From assembly GCA_032622095.1 (NCBI GenBank), contig CP136061.1, positions 10,307,287 to 10,371,286 on the forward strand: 64,000 nt of DNA, read 5' to 3'. The translations under genes and the position numbers were made by a program. Below, piece by piece: positions 1 through 11,304 of the stretch. The notes beneath the pieces were generated by a model that was given only the letters and a program-made list of their open reading frames with translations, ran no database searches and had not been told where the DNA came from. Position 1 is the stretch's first letter. Each line of letters begins with the position of its first letter. This DNA is from Siphonodentalium dalli. Its lineage: Eukaryota; Mollusca; Scaphopoda; Gadilida; Siphonodentaliidae.

Positions 1-3000
1 AAATATATCTACAGGGAGAATCCTTCTATAAATATATCTACAGGGATAATCCTTCTATAAATATATCTACATGGAGAATCCTTCTATAAATATATCTACA
101 TGGAGAATCCTTCTATAAATATATCTACAGGGAGAATCCTTCTATAAATATATCTACGGTGAGAATCCTTCTATAAATATATCTACGGGGAGAATCCTTC
201 TATAAATATATCTACAGGGAGAATCCTTCTATAAATATATCTACAGGGAGAATCCTTCTATAAATATATCTACAGGGAGAATCCTTCTATAAATATATCT
301 ACAGGGAGAATCCTTCTGTAAATATATCTACAGGGAGAATCCTTCAATAAATATATCTACAGGGAGAATCCTTCTATAAATATATCTACGGTGAGAATCC
401 TTCTATAAATATATCTACAGGGAGAATCCTTCTATAAATATATCTACAGTGAGAATCCTTCTATAAATATATCTACAGGGAGAATCCTTCTATAAATATA
501 TCTACAGGGAGAATCCTTCTATAAATATATCTACGGTGAGAATCCTTCTATAAATATATCTACGGGGAGAATCCTTCTATAAATATATCTACAGGGAGAA
601 TCCTTCTATAAATATATCTACAGGGAGAATCCTTCTATAAATATATCTACAGGGAGAATCCTTCTATAAATATATCTACAGGGAGAATCCTTCTGTAAAT
701 ATATCTACAGTGAGAATCGTTCTATAAATATATCTACAGGGAGAATCCTTCTATAAATATATCTACAGGGAGAATCCTTCTATAAATATATCTACAGGGA
801 GAATCCTTCTATAAATATATCTACAGGGAGAATCCTTCTATAAATTTATCTACAGGGAGAATCCTTCTATAAATATATCTACGGTGAGAATCCTTCTATA
901 AATATATATACAGGGAGAATCCTTCTATAAATATATCTACAGGGAGATTCCTTCTATAAATATATCTACAGGGAGAATCCTTCTATAAATATATCTACAG
1001 GGAGAATCCTTCTATAAATATATCTACAGGGAGAATCCTTCTATAAATATATCTACATGGAGAATCCTTCTATAAATATATCTACAGGGAGAATCCTTCT
1101 ATAAATATATATACAGTGAGAATCATTCTATAAATATATCTACAGGGAGAATCCTTCTATAACTATATCTACAGGGAGAATCCTTCTATAAATATATCTA
1201 CAGGGAGAATCCTTCTATAAATATATCTACAGGGAGAATCCTTCTATAAATATATATACAGGGAGAATCCTTCTATAAATATATCTACAGGGAGAATCCT
1301 TCTATAAATATATCTACAGTGAGAATCCTTCTATAACTATATCTACAGGGAGAATCCTTCTATAACTATATCTACAGGGAGAATCCTTCTATAAATATAT
1401 CTACAGGGAGAATCCTTCTATAAATATATCTACAGGGAGAATCCTTCTATAAATATATCTACAGGGAGAATCCTTCTATAACTATATCTACAGGGAGAAT
1501 CCTTCTATAAATATATCTACAGGGAGATTCCTTCTATAAATATATCTACAGGGAGAATCCTTCTATAAATATATCTACAGGGAGATTCCTTCTATAAATA
1601 TATCTACAGGGAGAATCCTTCTATAAATATATCTACAGGGAGAATCCTTCTATAAATATATCTACAGGGAGAATCCTTCTATAAATATATCTACAGGGAG
1701 AATCCTTCTATAAATATATCTACAGGGAGAATCCTTCTATAAATATATCTACAGGGAGAATCCTTCTATAAATATATCAACAGGGAGAATCCTTCTATAA
1801 ATATATCTACAGGGAGAATCCTTCTATAAATATATCTACAGGGAGAATCCTTCTATAAATATATCTACAGGGAGAATCCTTCTATAAATATATCTACAGG
1901 GAGAATCCTTCTATAAATATATCTACAGTGAGAATCCTTCTATAAATATATCTACAGAGAGAATCCTTCTATAAATATATCTACAGGGAGAATCCTTCTA
2001 TAAATATATCTACAGGGAGAATCCTTCTATAAATGTATCAACAGGGAGAATCCTTCTATAAATATATCAACAGGGAGAATCCTTCTATAAATATATCTAC
2101 AGGGAGAATCCTTCTATAAATATATCTACAGGGAGAATCCTTCTATAAATATATCTACAGGGAGAATCCTTCTATAAATATATCTACCGGGAGAATCATT
2201 CTATAAATATATCTACAGGGAGAATCCTTCTATAAATATATCAACAGGGAGAATCCTTCTATAAATATATCTACAGGGAGAATCCTTCTATAAATATATC
2301 TACAGGGAGAATCCTTCTATAAATATATCTACAGGGAGATTCCTTCTATAAATATATCTACCGGGAGAATCATTCTATAAATATATCTACAGGGAGAATC
2401 CTTCTATAAATATATCAACAGGGAGAATCCTTCTATAAATATATCTACAGGGAGAATCCTTCTATAAATATATCTACAGGGAGAATCCTTCTATAAATAT
2501 ATCTACAGGGAGAATCCTTCTATAAATATATCTACATGGATAATCCTTCTATAAATATATCTACAGGGAGAATCCTTATATAAATATATCTACATGGAGA
2601 TTCCTTCTATAAATATATCAACAGGGAGAATCCTATAAATATATCTACAGGGAGAATCCTTCTATAAATATATCTACAGGGAGAATCCTTCTATAAATAT
2701 ATCTACAGGGAGAATCCTTCTATAAATATATCTACAGGGAGAATCCTTATATAAATATATCTACATGGAGAATCCTTCTATAAATATATCTACAGGGAGA
2801 ATCCTTCTATAAATATATCTACAGGGAGAATCCTTCTATAAATATATCTACGGTGAGAATCCTTCTATAAATATATCTACAGGGAGAATCCTACTATAAA
2901 TATATCTACAGGGAGATTCCTTCTATAAATATATCTACAGGGAGAATCCTTCTATAAATATATCTACGGTGAGAATCCTTCTATAAATATATCTACAGGG

Positions 3001-4548
3001 AGAATCCTTCTATAAATATATCTACAGGGAGAATCCTTCTATAAATATATCTACAGAGAGAATCCTTCTATAAATATATCTACAGGGAGAATCCTTCTAT
3101 AAATATATCTACAGGGAGAATCCTTCTATAAATATATCTACAGGGAGAATCCTTCTATAACTATATCTACAGGGAGAATCCTTCTATAAATATATCTACA
3201 GGGAGAATCCTTCTATAAATATATCAACAGGGAAAATCCTTATATAAATATATCTACAGGGAGAATCCTTATATAAATATATCTACATGGAGAATCCTTA
3301 TATAAATATATCTACGGTGAGAATCCTTCTATAAATATATCTACAGGGAGAATCCTTCTATAAATATATATACAGGGAGAATCCTTCTATAAATATATCT
3401 ACAGGGAGAATCCTTCTATAAATATATCTACGGTGAGAATCCTTCTATAAATATATCTACAGGGAGAATCCTTCTATAAATATATCTACACGGAGAATCC
3501 TTATATAAATATATCTACAGGGAGAATCCTTATATAAATATATGTACATGGAGAATCCTTATATAAATATATCTACGGTGAGAATCCTTCTATAAATATA
3601 TCTACAGGGAGAATCCTTCTATAAATATATCTACAGGGAGAATCCTTCTATAAATATATCTACAGGGAGAATCCTTCTATAAATATATCTACGGTGAGAA
3701 TCCTTCTATAAATATATCTACAGGGAGAATCCTTCTATAAATATATCTACAGGGAGAATCCTTATATAAATATATCTACATGGAGAATCCTTCTATAAAT
3801 ATATCTACAGGGAGAATCCTTCTATAAATATATCTACAGGGAGAATCCTTCTATAAATATATCTACAGGGAGAATCCTTCTATAAATATATCTACAGGGA
3901 GAATCCTTCTATAAATATATCTACAGGGAGAATCCTTCTATAAATATATCTACAGGGAGAATCCTTCTATAACTATATCTACAGGGAGAATCCTTCTATA
4001 AATATATCTACAGGGAGAATCCTTCTATAAATATATCTACAGGGAGAATCCTTCTATAAATATATATACAGGGAGAATCCTTCTATAAATATATCTACAG
4101 GGAGAATCCTTCTATAAATATATCTACAGGGAGAATCCTTCTATAAATATATCTACAGGGAGAATCCTTCTATAAATATATCTACAGGGAGAATCCTTCT
4201 ATAAATATATCTACAGGGAGAATCCTTCTATAACTATATCTACAGGGAGAATCCTTCTATAAATATATCTACAGGGAGAATCCTTCTATAAATATATCTA
4301 CAGGGAGAATCCTTCTATAAATATATATACAGGGAGAATCCTTCTATAAATATATCTACAGGGAGAATCCTTCTATAAATATATCTACAGGGAGAATCCT
4401 TCTATAAATATATCTACAGGGAGAATCCTTCTATAAATATATCTACAGGGAGAATCCTTCTATAAATATATATACAGGGAGAATCCTTCTATAAATATAT
4501 CTACAGGGAGAATCCTTCTATAAATATATCTACAGGGAGAATCCTTCT
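1..4548. repeat. 29-bp AT-rich satellite, about 157 units
   Basis: Head-to-tail array with a 29-bp unit (core aaatatatctacagggaga followed by atccttctat). It is already running at base 1, so its left end lies outside the window; it stops sharply at 4548 against a LINE remnant. Variants are single-base (cag to cat, cgg or cga; ccttc to cctta) plus one 3-bp deletion near 2632. Variant patterns recur at 261 bp (9 units; 3286/3547, 3971/4232, 4061/4322), 174 bp (6 units; 2187/2361) and 377 bp (13 units; 156/533), so multi-unit blocks were duplicated. No open frame persists, because 29 is not a multiple of three. Confidence 0.98.
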
Positions 4549-5157
4549 CGCCGCTCATGTTTTGTATGTCATTGGCGCCACTTAGTCGTCTTTTGAATAA
4601 TATAGATGCTAGCTATGAAATTTATGATAAGTCCATAAACCATCTGCTTTACATGGATGAAAACCAGAGAACAAAGATGGGAGAATAAACCAATGCACGG
4701 AAAACACAAACTCAGAGTTAACACCATTGACATACTCATGGCTGAAGGGCAGATCGTTGAAATGCGAAACTAAAGGCTTTATATTAGCAGCCCAAGATCA
4801 AAGTCTGCCGACCAGGTGGTACAAACACAGAATAGGTGCGGACGTAAGTCCGAAATGTAGATTATGTTGGTCATAATTATGACGAAACAGTTGATCACAT
4901 TCTAACTGGTTGTTCCATCCTAGCTCCTACAGAATACCTCTCGAGACACAATAGAGTGGCAAAGTTTGTTCACTGGTAAATATGTAGGGCATATTACATC
5001 AACACGCCCCAACACTGGTATGATCATGATCCAAAATCAGTGTATGAAAATAATAACGTAACCATTCTGTGGGATTTTTCCATACATACAGACAGGACTA
5101 TCAGAGCCAACAAGCCAGATATTGTTATAAAAGACAAGGCCAACAAAATATATGTTA
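4549..5157 (+). pseudogene. LINE reverse transcriptase remnant, REL-endonuclease (R2/NeSL-like) type
   Basis: Three conserved blocks survive in different frames. At 4552 a palm-domain segment reads PLMFCMSLAPLSRLLNN and runs to HLLYMDE, the place of the YMDD catalytic box, with its second Asp lost. After an internal deletion, 4736 onward reads SWLKGRSLKCETKGF and AAQDQSLPTRWY, then a C-x2-C finger half that meets a stop. The next frame gives YDETVDHILTGC and APTEYLSRHN, a stop, then ILWDFSIHTDR and NKPDIVIKDK. A CCHC finger followed by a PD...K motif is the C-terminal arrangement of LINEs with a restriction-like endonuclease; placing it in that group is inference. Stops and frameshifts show it is dead. 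It abuts the 29-bp satellite exactly. Confidence 0.75.
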
Positions 5158-5481
5158 CATAATAATGAAATGGAGTCATACATTTGCGATACGGGTTCTA
5201 ATAAAGCGAGAATCCTATTTACGAGATTGCGAATCAGCAATCATAGATTGGAAATTGAAAAGGGGAGACACGAGCAGCCCCCAACTCCCGTTAAAGAAAG
5301 ATTATGTACTTTGTGTAAATGTAAACAAATTGAAACAGAATACCATTTTATATTAGAATGTAGAACCCACAAATATGCGCGATACATATTTTAGGGACAT
5401 AACCACAGAGTTCCCACATTTTTCAGATATGACGAATTATGAGAAATTTAGATTTATTATGAAGAATGAACACAATTAAGC
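5152..5481 (+). pseudogene. LINE ORF2 C-terminal remnant with CCHC finger
   Basis: An open frame from 5152 reads ARILFTRLRISNHRLEIEKG, then ERLCTLCKCKQIETEYHFIL followed by EC, a C-x2-C-x9-H-x4-C finger typical of the C-terminus of jockey/CR1-like LINE ORF2 in invertebrates. The frame breaks near 5380, and the +1 frame continues as FRDITTEFPHF and KFRFIMKN to a stop at 5481. aataaa lies about 55 bases downstream. It directly follows a remnant of a different LINE type, so one element probably landed in or beside the other. Non-functional. Confidence 0.75.
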
Positions 5482-5609
5482 AACCATTAATGTTATATGT
5501 GACATGATCCGGTCTTTCTTCACCGCTCGGGATTCCAATAAAAGCTATTATTATCCATCCCTTAACTAACACCATTTCCGATTGGGCAAAAGCCGCCACG
5601 TGATAGTCC

Positions 5610-5700
5610 TGGAAAAAGTCATATTGGACTCCCGAAAGTCATATTGGACTCCCGACTGTACAATATCACTTTTTATTGGACTCCGTGACGTCACGAATTA
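5610..5700. repeat. Direct repeat of foldback arm motif
   Basis: The 17-mer agtcatattggactccc occurs twice, 21 bp apart (about 5617 and 5638). The same core is the inner arm of the foldback at 5931-6096, so this is probably a broken relative. The remaining bases up to 5930 hold nothing I recognise. Confidence 0.5.
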
Positions 5701-5930
5701 ATTCTATTGCGAAATGTGATGCGCGCGCAACACTGATGGATTTTAGCAGACGTTTCACTTCCGCATTGAGTTTTTTTTCTCACTTCCGTGTTTACTTTTC
5801 CAATTCATGCTTTCTGATGATCAAAATACATGCTTTTATAGAGAATTAAGTGCCGACAAATACCAAAAATAACCACAAAAGTTTTATTCCCAAAATTTTG
5901 ATAAACATACAGATGGATAATAAAAATGTC

Positions 5931-6096
5931 ATTATACAATGTTGTGTACAGTATGGGTTTATTCTTGTATACTCGTCCAGGTTGTGGTGAAAAGTCATAT
6001 TGGACTCGACAATGGCGTGTCTCGTCCAATATGACTTTTCACCACAAACTGGACTCGTACAAGAAAAACACATACTGTACACAACATTGTATAATA
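5931..6096. mobile_element. Foldback (MITE-like) element
   Basis: Two arms of about 75 bp are reverse complements: 5931 attatacaatgttgtgtaca pairs with the segment ending tgtacacaacattgtataat at 6095. The inner part ggtgaaaagtcatattggac at about 5995 pairs with gtccaatatgacttttcacc after a loop of about 18 bp. No coding capacity and no clear target duplication. The structure implies a single strong hairpin when single-stranded. Confidence 0.8.
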
Positions 6097-6126
6097 ACTT
6101 TATAGTCAATTTATAATTTATAACAG

Positions 6127-7810
6127 ATATATATAAGAGAATGCATTGGCCTAACAATTTTTTACAATTTTAATAATTTTTTCTTGTATTCTCTGATTCG
6201 GCTGATGACCTACAAAAACAAGTTACTATTTTGAAGATTACTGTACACATTGGGCTATGAGAGTTAATATACCGAAATCAAAAATAATATGTTTTTCGAG
6301 AGGTAGGCAGCCTAAACATTTATCGTTCAGATTCAATGGTAAAGAAATTGAGATAGTTAAAACTTTTAACTACCTAGGCGTTATATTTAGCCATTCTGGC
6401 TCGTTTGCTGCACTAGAACATACATAGTTACCAAAGCCCGAAAAGCTATGTATGATGTGATAAAAATTGGAAGAACGCATAAGCTGTCCATAGAAACTCA
6501 ACTCAAATTATTTGACACCTTAGTTGTGCCTATCTTGTTATACGGTTGTGAAATATGGGGTATAGGAGATAACTCAATTATTGAAGGTGTACACCTTAAG
6601 TTTTGTAAACTCCTTCTACACATGAAGCTCACCACACCAATTTACATGGTTTATGGCGAACTGGGTCGATACCCATTGACATTGGAAATTAAGGCAAGAG
6701 CGATCACATATTGGACACGACTATAGTGAATGGAATCGAGAGTTCATTATGTAGCAACATTTATAAGCTAGCTCTTTCGTTATACGAAGAATCGCCGATA
6801 AAATCATCATGGGTAATTGCAGTCAAAAAGCACATTGATGACGCGGGTATGACATTTATATGGCATATACAACAACGCGGTATTGACAAAAATAAATTGT
6901 TGAATAATTATAGACGAAATTCTAGAGATCAATTTGTCCAAAACTGGCATTCCGCTATGAGTAACTCAGGGAAAGGAAAAACATATAGGATTATGAAGTC
7001 AACGTTTCGAATGGAAGAATTTATTTCACATGCCTCTAACAAAGATATAATAACTCTAATCCGATTTAGAACGGCGAACCATTATTTGCCAATAGAGACC
7101 GGGCGATGGAATAAAACTCCACAGTCTGAGCGCAAATTCACGTTCTGTGAAATGAATGTTATTGGCGATGAATACCACGTATTACTTGAATGTCCAGAAC
7201 TAGCCCTTAACAGAAAAAGGACATCAAGAAATCTTATTGGAACTTCCATAATCAGAGAAAACTTACCATTCTTCTTTCAAATAGCAAACCATATATAATC
7301 CGAAACTTGTGTAAATTTATTTGCCACATCAATGAAAGAGCTAATTGCTCTCCTGTGTAATTATTATCTTGTGTTAATTATTATATGATCTGTGTAATTA
7401 TTATCTCATCCTGATCGTCTGGGGTTGCGAGCAATGATATGTTATGTGTTTAATCTATGTTTATGCATATTTATATTCTTAAAACCATGAATTTGGTCGA
7501 AGAATTAAAATGAATCTGAATTTAACAATTTTATAATTTCACCCATACAGAGCCCCAGACAAACATGAGCAGACGACACTCTTATATATGCTTCTATATA
7601 TGTGTGGGGCTCCCTGCAGGGTAATGGATGTTTTTTATTTTATGTCCTAAAAATTGTAAGAAACATTTATTTAAAAAAAATGTTAGGCCAATGCATTCTC
7701 TTATATATGCGAGGCGACCTATGGTCGACTCGCATATATAAGAGAATGCATTGGCACAGAGTAAAAAAAATCCCGACTTACGACTGGATTTGATATGGCG
7801 GGTCACATAT
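6127..7810 (-). mobile_element. Family A element, left end lost, split by a LINE
   Basis: Family A parts are at 6127-6192 (half of the left palindrome, then cctaacaattttttacaat) and 7521-7810 (centre cacccatacagagcccc, 67-bp palindrome at about 7685-7755, terminus ggatttgatatggcgggtca). The intact copy at 49407-49818 has tgtattctttaacaa exactly where this copy is interrupted, so 6193-7520 is a later LINE insertion. The centre is reversed relative to the complete copy at 22481-22934. About 90 bp of the left inverted terminus are missing. Confidence 0.85.
6193..7520 (+). pseudogene. 5'-truncated jockey/CR1-like LINE inside a family A element
   Basis: Coding remnants run from the RT thumb to the C-terminus. 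At about 6251: WAMRVNIPKSK, then VKTFNYLGVIFSHSGSF and a stop. The second frame (6424-6726) has the signature VPILLYGCEIWG. After a frameshift at about 6722 a third frame, to 7298, reads NGIESSLCSNIYKLALSLYE and ends with a finger FCEMNVIGDEYHVLLEC. The fingers and catalytic palm are absent, the usual result of incomplete reverse transcription. A 3' non-coding tail of about 220 bp follows. No target-site duplication is evident at the junctions (tattct to ctgatt; ctgaa to tttaac). Inactive. Confidence 0.85.
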
Positions 7811-7972
7811 AGAGAGCATCTCCGGCAAATCATCGCCATATGAAGCACAAAAGATAGCCCAACTTGGGAGTGCTCATATAGACATATACTCCGGAAAGCC
7901 CTTCCAATCACAGGTGTGGTTTAAAGGAAATATAGCTCAGAATCAAGGTCTCCGATCTCTTAACTCTTTCAT

Positions 7973-8210
7973 GAAATAGGGTGTCTGTCATTTGCAGAAT
8001 GAGGTCATCAGAGGTTGAATTTAGTGATGCTACCCCGCATAGCGGGCTATCATCACAAAATTCACCCTCTGGGGACCTCATTCTGCTTAAACCTCAGCAG
8101 AATGAGGTTCCCAGAGGGTGAATTTGGTGATGCTAGCCCGCTATGCGGGGTAGCATCACTAAATTCACCCTCTGGGGACCTCATTCTGCAAATCACAGAC
8201 ACCCTATTTC
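7973..8210. mobile_element. Family B foldback with palindromic arms
   Basis: The outer termini gaaatagggtgtctg (7973-7987) and cagacaccctatttc (8196-8210) are perfect inverted repeats. Each arm is itself an imperfect palindrome of cagaatgaggt...gaatttagtgatgc centred on ccccgcatagcgggc. The two arms meet at cttaaacctcag. No gene. Fragments of the same family occur at 14955-15040, 63605-63700 and 63915-64000, and a tandem derivative at 62057-62390. Confidence 0.85.
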
Positions 8211-8373
8211 AAGGCTTGTTCACGACGGGGTTCTTGAAGGGGGTTCACGAAGGAGCTACGCTGGTGCAGCATTAAAAATCATGTGCCATGGCATTCTCAT
8301 ATGCGAGTTTCTCACAGGGGGTCTCGCATAAATAAGACAATGCACTGGCTTACAAGGTCAAGGTACTTGTAAA

Positions 8374-8505
8374 TATTGTTAGGCCAATTAATTCTCCTAT
8401 ATATGCGAGGCGACCTATGGTCGACTCGCATATATAAGTGAATGCATTGGCACAGGGTAAACAAATCCCGACTTACGACTGGATTTGATATGGCGGGTCA
8501 CATAT
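8374..8505. mobile_element. Family A right arm, solo
   Basis: Contains the 67-bp palindrome (about 8383-8450, with two base changes in its outer part) and the full terminus cccgacttacgactggattt to tggcgggtcacatat. A further decayed palindrome relative lies just upstream at 8290-8345 (ctcatatgcgag...ctcgcataaataag). The stretch 8506-8630, between this and the next family A piece, shows nothing recognisable. Confidence 0.8.
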
Positions 8506-8630
8506 ATGAGAAACCAACTACTCTTTTGTTATTAGGATTGGAATATAATAAGTTTACACTAAATGACTATCCAGATACCAGTGCACACACACACTACGTC
8601 CGGTGGTTACCACTATATATCTATATAATA

Positions 8631-8905
8631 ATATCAAATCCAGTCGTAAGTCGGGATTTTTTTTACCCTGTGCCAATGCATTCTCTTATATATGCGAGTC
8701 GACCATATGTCGCCTCGCATATATAAGAGAATGCATTGGCCTAACAATGTTTTATCATTTAAAAAAAATAAATGTTTCTTACAATTTTTAGGACATAAAA
8801 TAAAAAACATCCATTAGCCTGCAGGGAGCCCCACACATATATAGTATATATAGAAGAGTGTCGTCTGCTCATGTTTGTCTGGGGCTCTCTATGGGTGAAA
8901 GTATA
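8631..8905 (+). mobile_element. Family A left arm plus centre
   Basis: Begins atatcaaatccagtcgtaag, carries the palindrome at about 8671-8738 and the centre with cctgcagggagccccacaca and gtcgtctgctcatgtttgtc. The right arm is missing; instead the sequence merges into the block shared with 11157-11304. Confidence 0.8.
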
Positions 8906-8990
8906 AAATTATATAGTATCTATATAACAATAAAAGAGAAGGATCTGTCTGTTTTCTCCCAGAACCCTGGACCGATTTAAACCAAATTTG
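8846..8990 (+). repeat. Dispersed repeat C, copy 1
   Basis: About 145 bp nearly identical to 11157-11304: starts tatatagaagagtgtcgtct, passes ataacaataaaagagaagga and ends accctggaccgatttaaacc. The first half is family A centre sequence; the second half (ctggaccgattt) resembles the element at 39640-40100. It is cut at about 8990 by the 5' end of a LINE. Confidence 0.8.
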
Positions 8991-10150
8991 GTTTAATGAA
9001 CCAAAATCTGAATTCGCGCGGTGCATTCAAAACAGGAAGTTGTATCTTCTAGGTCAAGAAATTTCAGAAAAAACGGAAGCTTCACACCTTGGTATCCTCT
9101 TTGACAAATACAATTTCAATCACTCCCTTGTGGAAGCCATAAGAGAAAAACAAAGAGATACATATTTTATGCTCTCAAATTCGGGCCTATACGCTGGTGG
9201 AACAACCCCTGTCAGTTGCTGTAAGATATACAAATCGATCATCCTTCCAAGATCTCTTTATGGGTCTGAACTCTTGTGGCAATTAGGCAAGAGTGATACC
9301 GACCACCTGGAGAAAACTCACCGATTTTGTTTAAAGAACTTTCAGGGATTGCCTACGCGAGCAAGAACTGTTATTGTGGAGGGCGCAGTCGGTATACCAT
9401 CTCTTATCACACTTATTGACAAAAGAAAGCTTTCTCTTATGGGCTCTCTATGCAGAGGAGACCCCGAAAAAGCTTCATCACATATATTTCTCTTACGAAT
9501 GCATGAATCCTTAACGAACACAATTCGCCCATCAAAGTCATTTTTGAATGAGCTAACCATAATCTTATTAAGATATGGTTTACTTGATTTCCTTACGAAC
9601 TTTGCTAATGATAATACCTTCCCAACTAAAGATAGTTGGAAGAATCTGGTAAATGTAGCCATTGATACAAAGTACAGTGAAAGTTGGAAAACCACAATTT
9701 CTAGTGATCGTGGCTATATATTTTCAGTCAAATTCAAAGTGAATTTTCGCTGTCATTTTTATGGCGCGTATGCCGTGCGCATCCTCAATTCAAAGAAAAT
9801 TTTCTTCAGGTGGGAAGAATAATATCACAAACAACATATGATCAAAAAGGAGTGTGTGATGCGTGTCTGCATCCGTATATACACAAAGTAATGCACATAT
9901 TGTTCGATTGTCCAGCAATTTGCGAAACTCGAAATGTTATATGGTACAAGATAATAGATCTCTTTGGGATCAATTTCTATATTATGCTGGACAATCTGAA
10001 CACACCAGAACTTGCAGCAATATTTTTGGGGCACATACCTGACATTGCTGATAACTTGATACCATTTCTTGATAAATACAAATTTGTCACTTTTTTCGTT
10101 AGAAACACAGCAAAATTATGGGAAAATTATAGTAAACTAACGCAATAATT
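8991..10150 (+). pseudogene. 5'-truncated LINE, RT C-terminal half
   Basis: The open frame 9040-9822 starts inside the RT domain. It has HLGILFDKYNFNHS (YLG-like thumb start), ILPRSLYGSELLW, then THRFCLKNFQGLPTRART and IDRRKL-like IDKRKLSLMGSLCRGDPE, a layout common in invertebrate LINE ORF2. A frameshift near 9815 leads to 9810-10148, which reads GVCDACLHPYIHKVMHILFD, giving a C-x2-C...H finger, and ends ENYSKLTQ. The RT fingers and palm are absent, so it is inactive. It is inserted at or in repeat C. Its 3' non-coding part probably continues past 10150. Confidence 0.8.
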
Positions 10151-10554
10151 TGTTTGGCGCATCGTGGTGCCGAATTGATTAACAGTAGTCCGCTTAGAGA
10201 ATTTTTTCGGCCAGACGATTTCATCTGGTCGTGGACTTTCGTTGCGAGTATAACCATTAAGTACTTGTTTCTCGCATCTTGCACGAAAACTTACGTACTG
10301 TTAGACTGGATGCTCTGGTCGCCATCCTGTTGTTGTAAATGGACGGGGACCTATGGTATGTAGTGAGTATTACATAGAGTCAATACTAACCGAACACAAC
10401 AATGGTTATGCTGATAGCCCACGAACGGAGACGGTACAATTCCAAAAATGAAACAAGCTCATTGCTTTTCTTAAACGTTGTCACTTTATCTTACATCCTA
10501 ATTCATATACTCGCCGCAAGCTATAGATCCGGCCCGGTCCCTCTTGACTTATTG
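10151..10554. other. Unassigned stretch
   Basis: Possibly the LINE 3' untranslated region at first (ggcgcatcgtggtgccgaat). I see no gene, array or inverted repeat here. Confidence 0.4.
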
Positions 10555-11010
10555 ATTTTGTGTTGTGCGAACGTGTGTGTCACCGTGTGTGTATACTTGT
10601 ATATGTGCATATGTATATGAATAGGTGAAACGAGTATATGTGGATATTGCTGACTGTGCATGTTTGCACGTATATACGTACGTGTATATGTGTGGCTGTA
10701 TATCTGTATCCAGGAAAGTGTAGGTATGTAATAGGTTTGTATGTATGAATGTATGGATTGATGCATATGTATGTATGTATTTATGTACGTACGTCAGGTG
10801 TGCGTTTCTTTGCGAGTGTTGGCCAGCATGTGAGGGGTTAATGCGGTTGTGTGCATGGATGGATGTATACATGCCCCAGGCAGGTGTATATCGATGTATG
10901 CATGATTGGATGCATATATGCACGCGATTGAGCGTATATGTAAGTACGTAATACATGTACGATGGCCGGAATGTGCATCTGAACGATTGTGTGCACCTAT
11001 GTATTTGTAA
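10555..11010. repeat. Low-complexity tgta/tatg-rich tract
   Basis: Degenerate alternation of gtatgtatg, tgtatatgtg and tacgtacg over about 450 bp, a decayed tetranucleotide microsatellite. Short open frames on both strands (for example poly-Tyr/His/Thr-rich) are by-products of this composition. Confidence 0.75.
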
Positions 11011-11156
11011 ATACGTTATTTACATGAAGGGTAATCTTTGTTGCTGATAAGACTTATCTTTCTGTCGTACTGTTCTTTGTTCACGAGTTTGTAATACAAT
11101 ATATAATATGTATGTTTATCCACTCTTCGTTATCGGAGGATTAAAGATATATATAT

Positions 11157-11304
11157 ATATATATAGAAGAGTGTCGTCTGCTCATGTTTGTCTGGGGCTC
11201 TGTATGGGTGAAAGTATAAAATTATATAGTATCTATATAACAATAAAAGAGAAGGATCTGTCTGTTTTCTCCCAGAACCCTGGACCGATTTAAACCAACT
11301 TTGG
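11157..11304 (+). repeat. Dispersed repeat C, copy 2
   Basis: Second copy of the 8846-8990 block, preceded by a (ta)n run at 11148-11163. It continues past the point where copy 1 is cut (ccaactttggtgtggtcact), which supports a LINE insertion or deletion at copy 1. Confidence 0.8.

Noticed and set aside
1-4548. CRISPR-like array
   Set aside because: No unique spacers; units are contiguous and eukaryotic context is clear.
8015-8331. Small plus frames over the family B element
   Set aside because: They are readings through a palindromic non-coding element.
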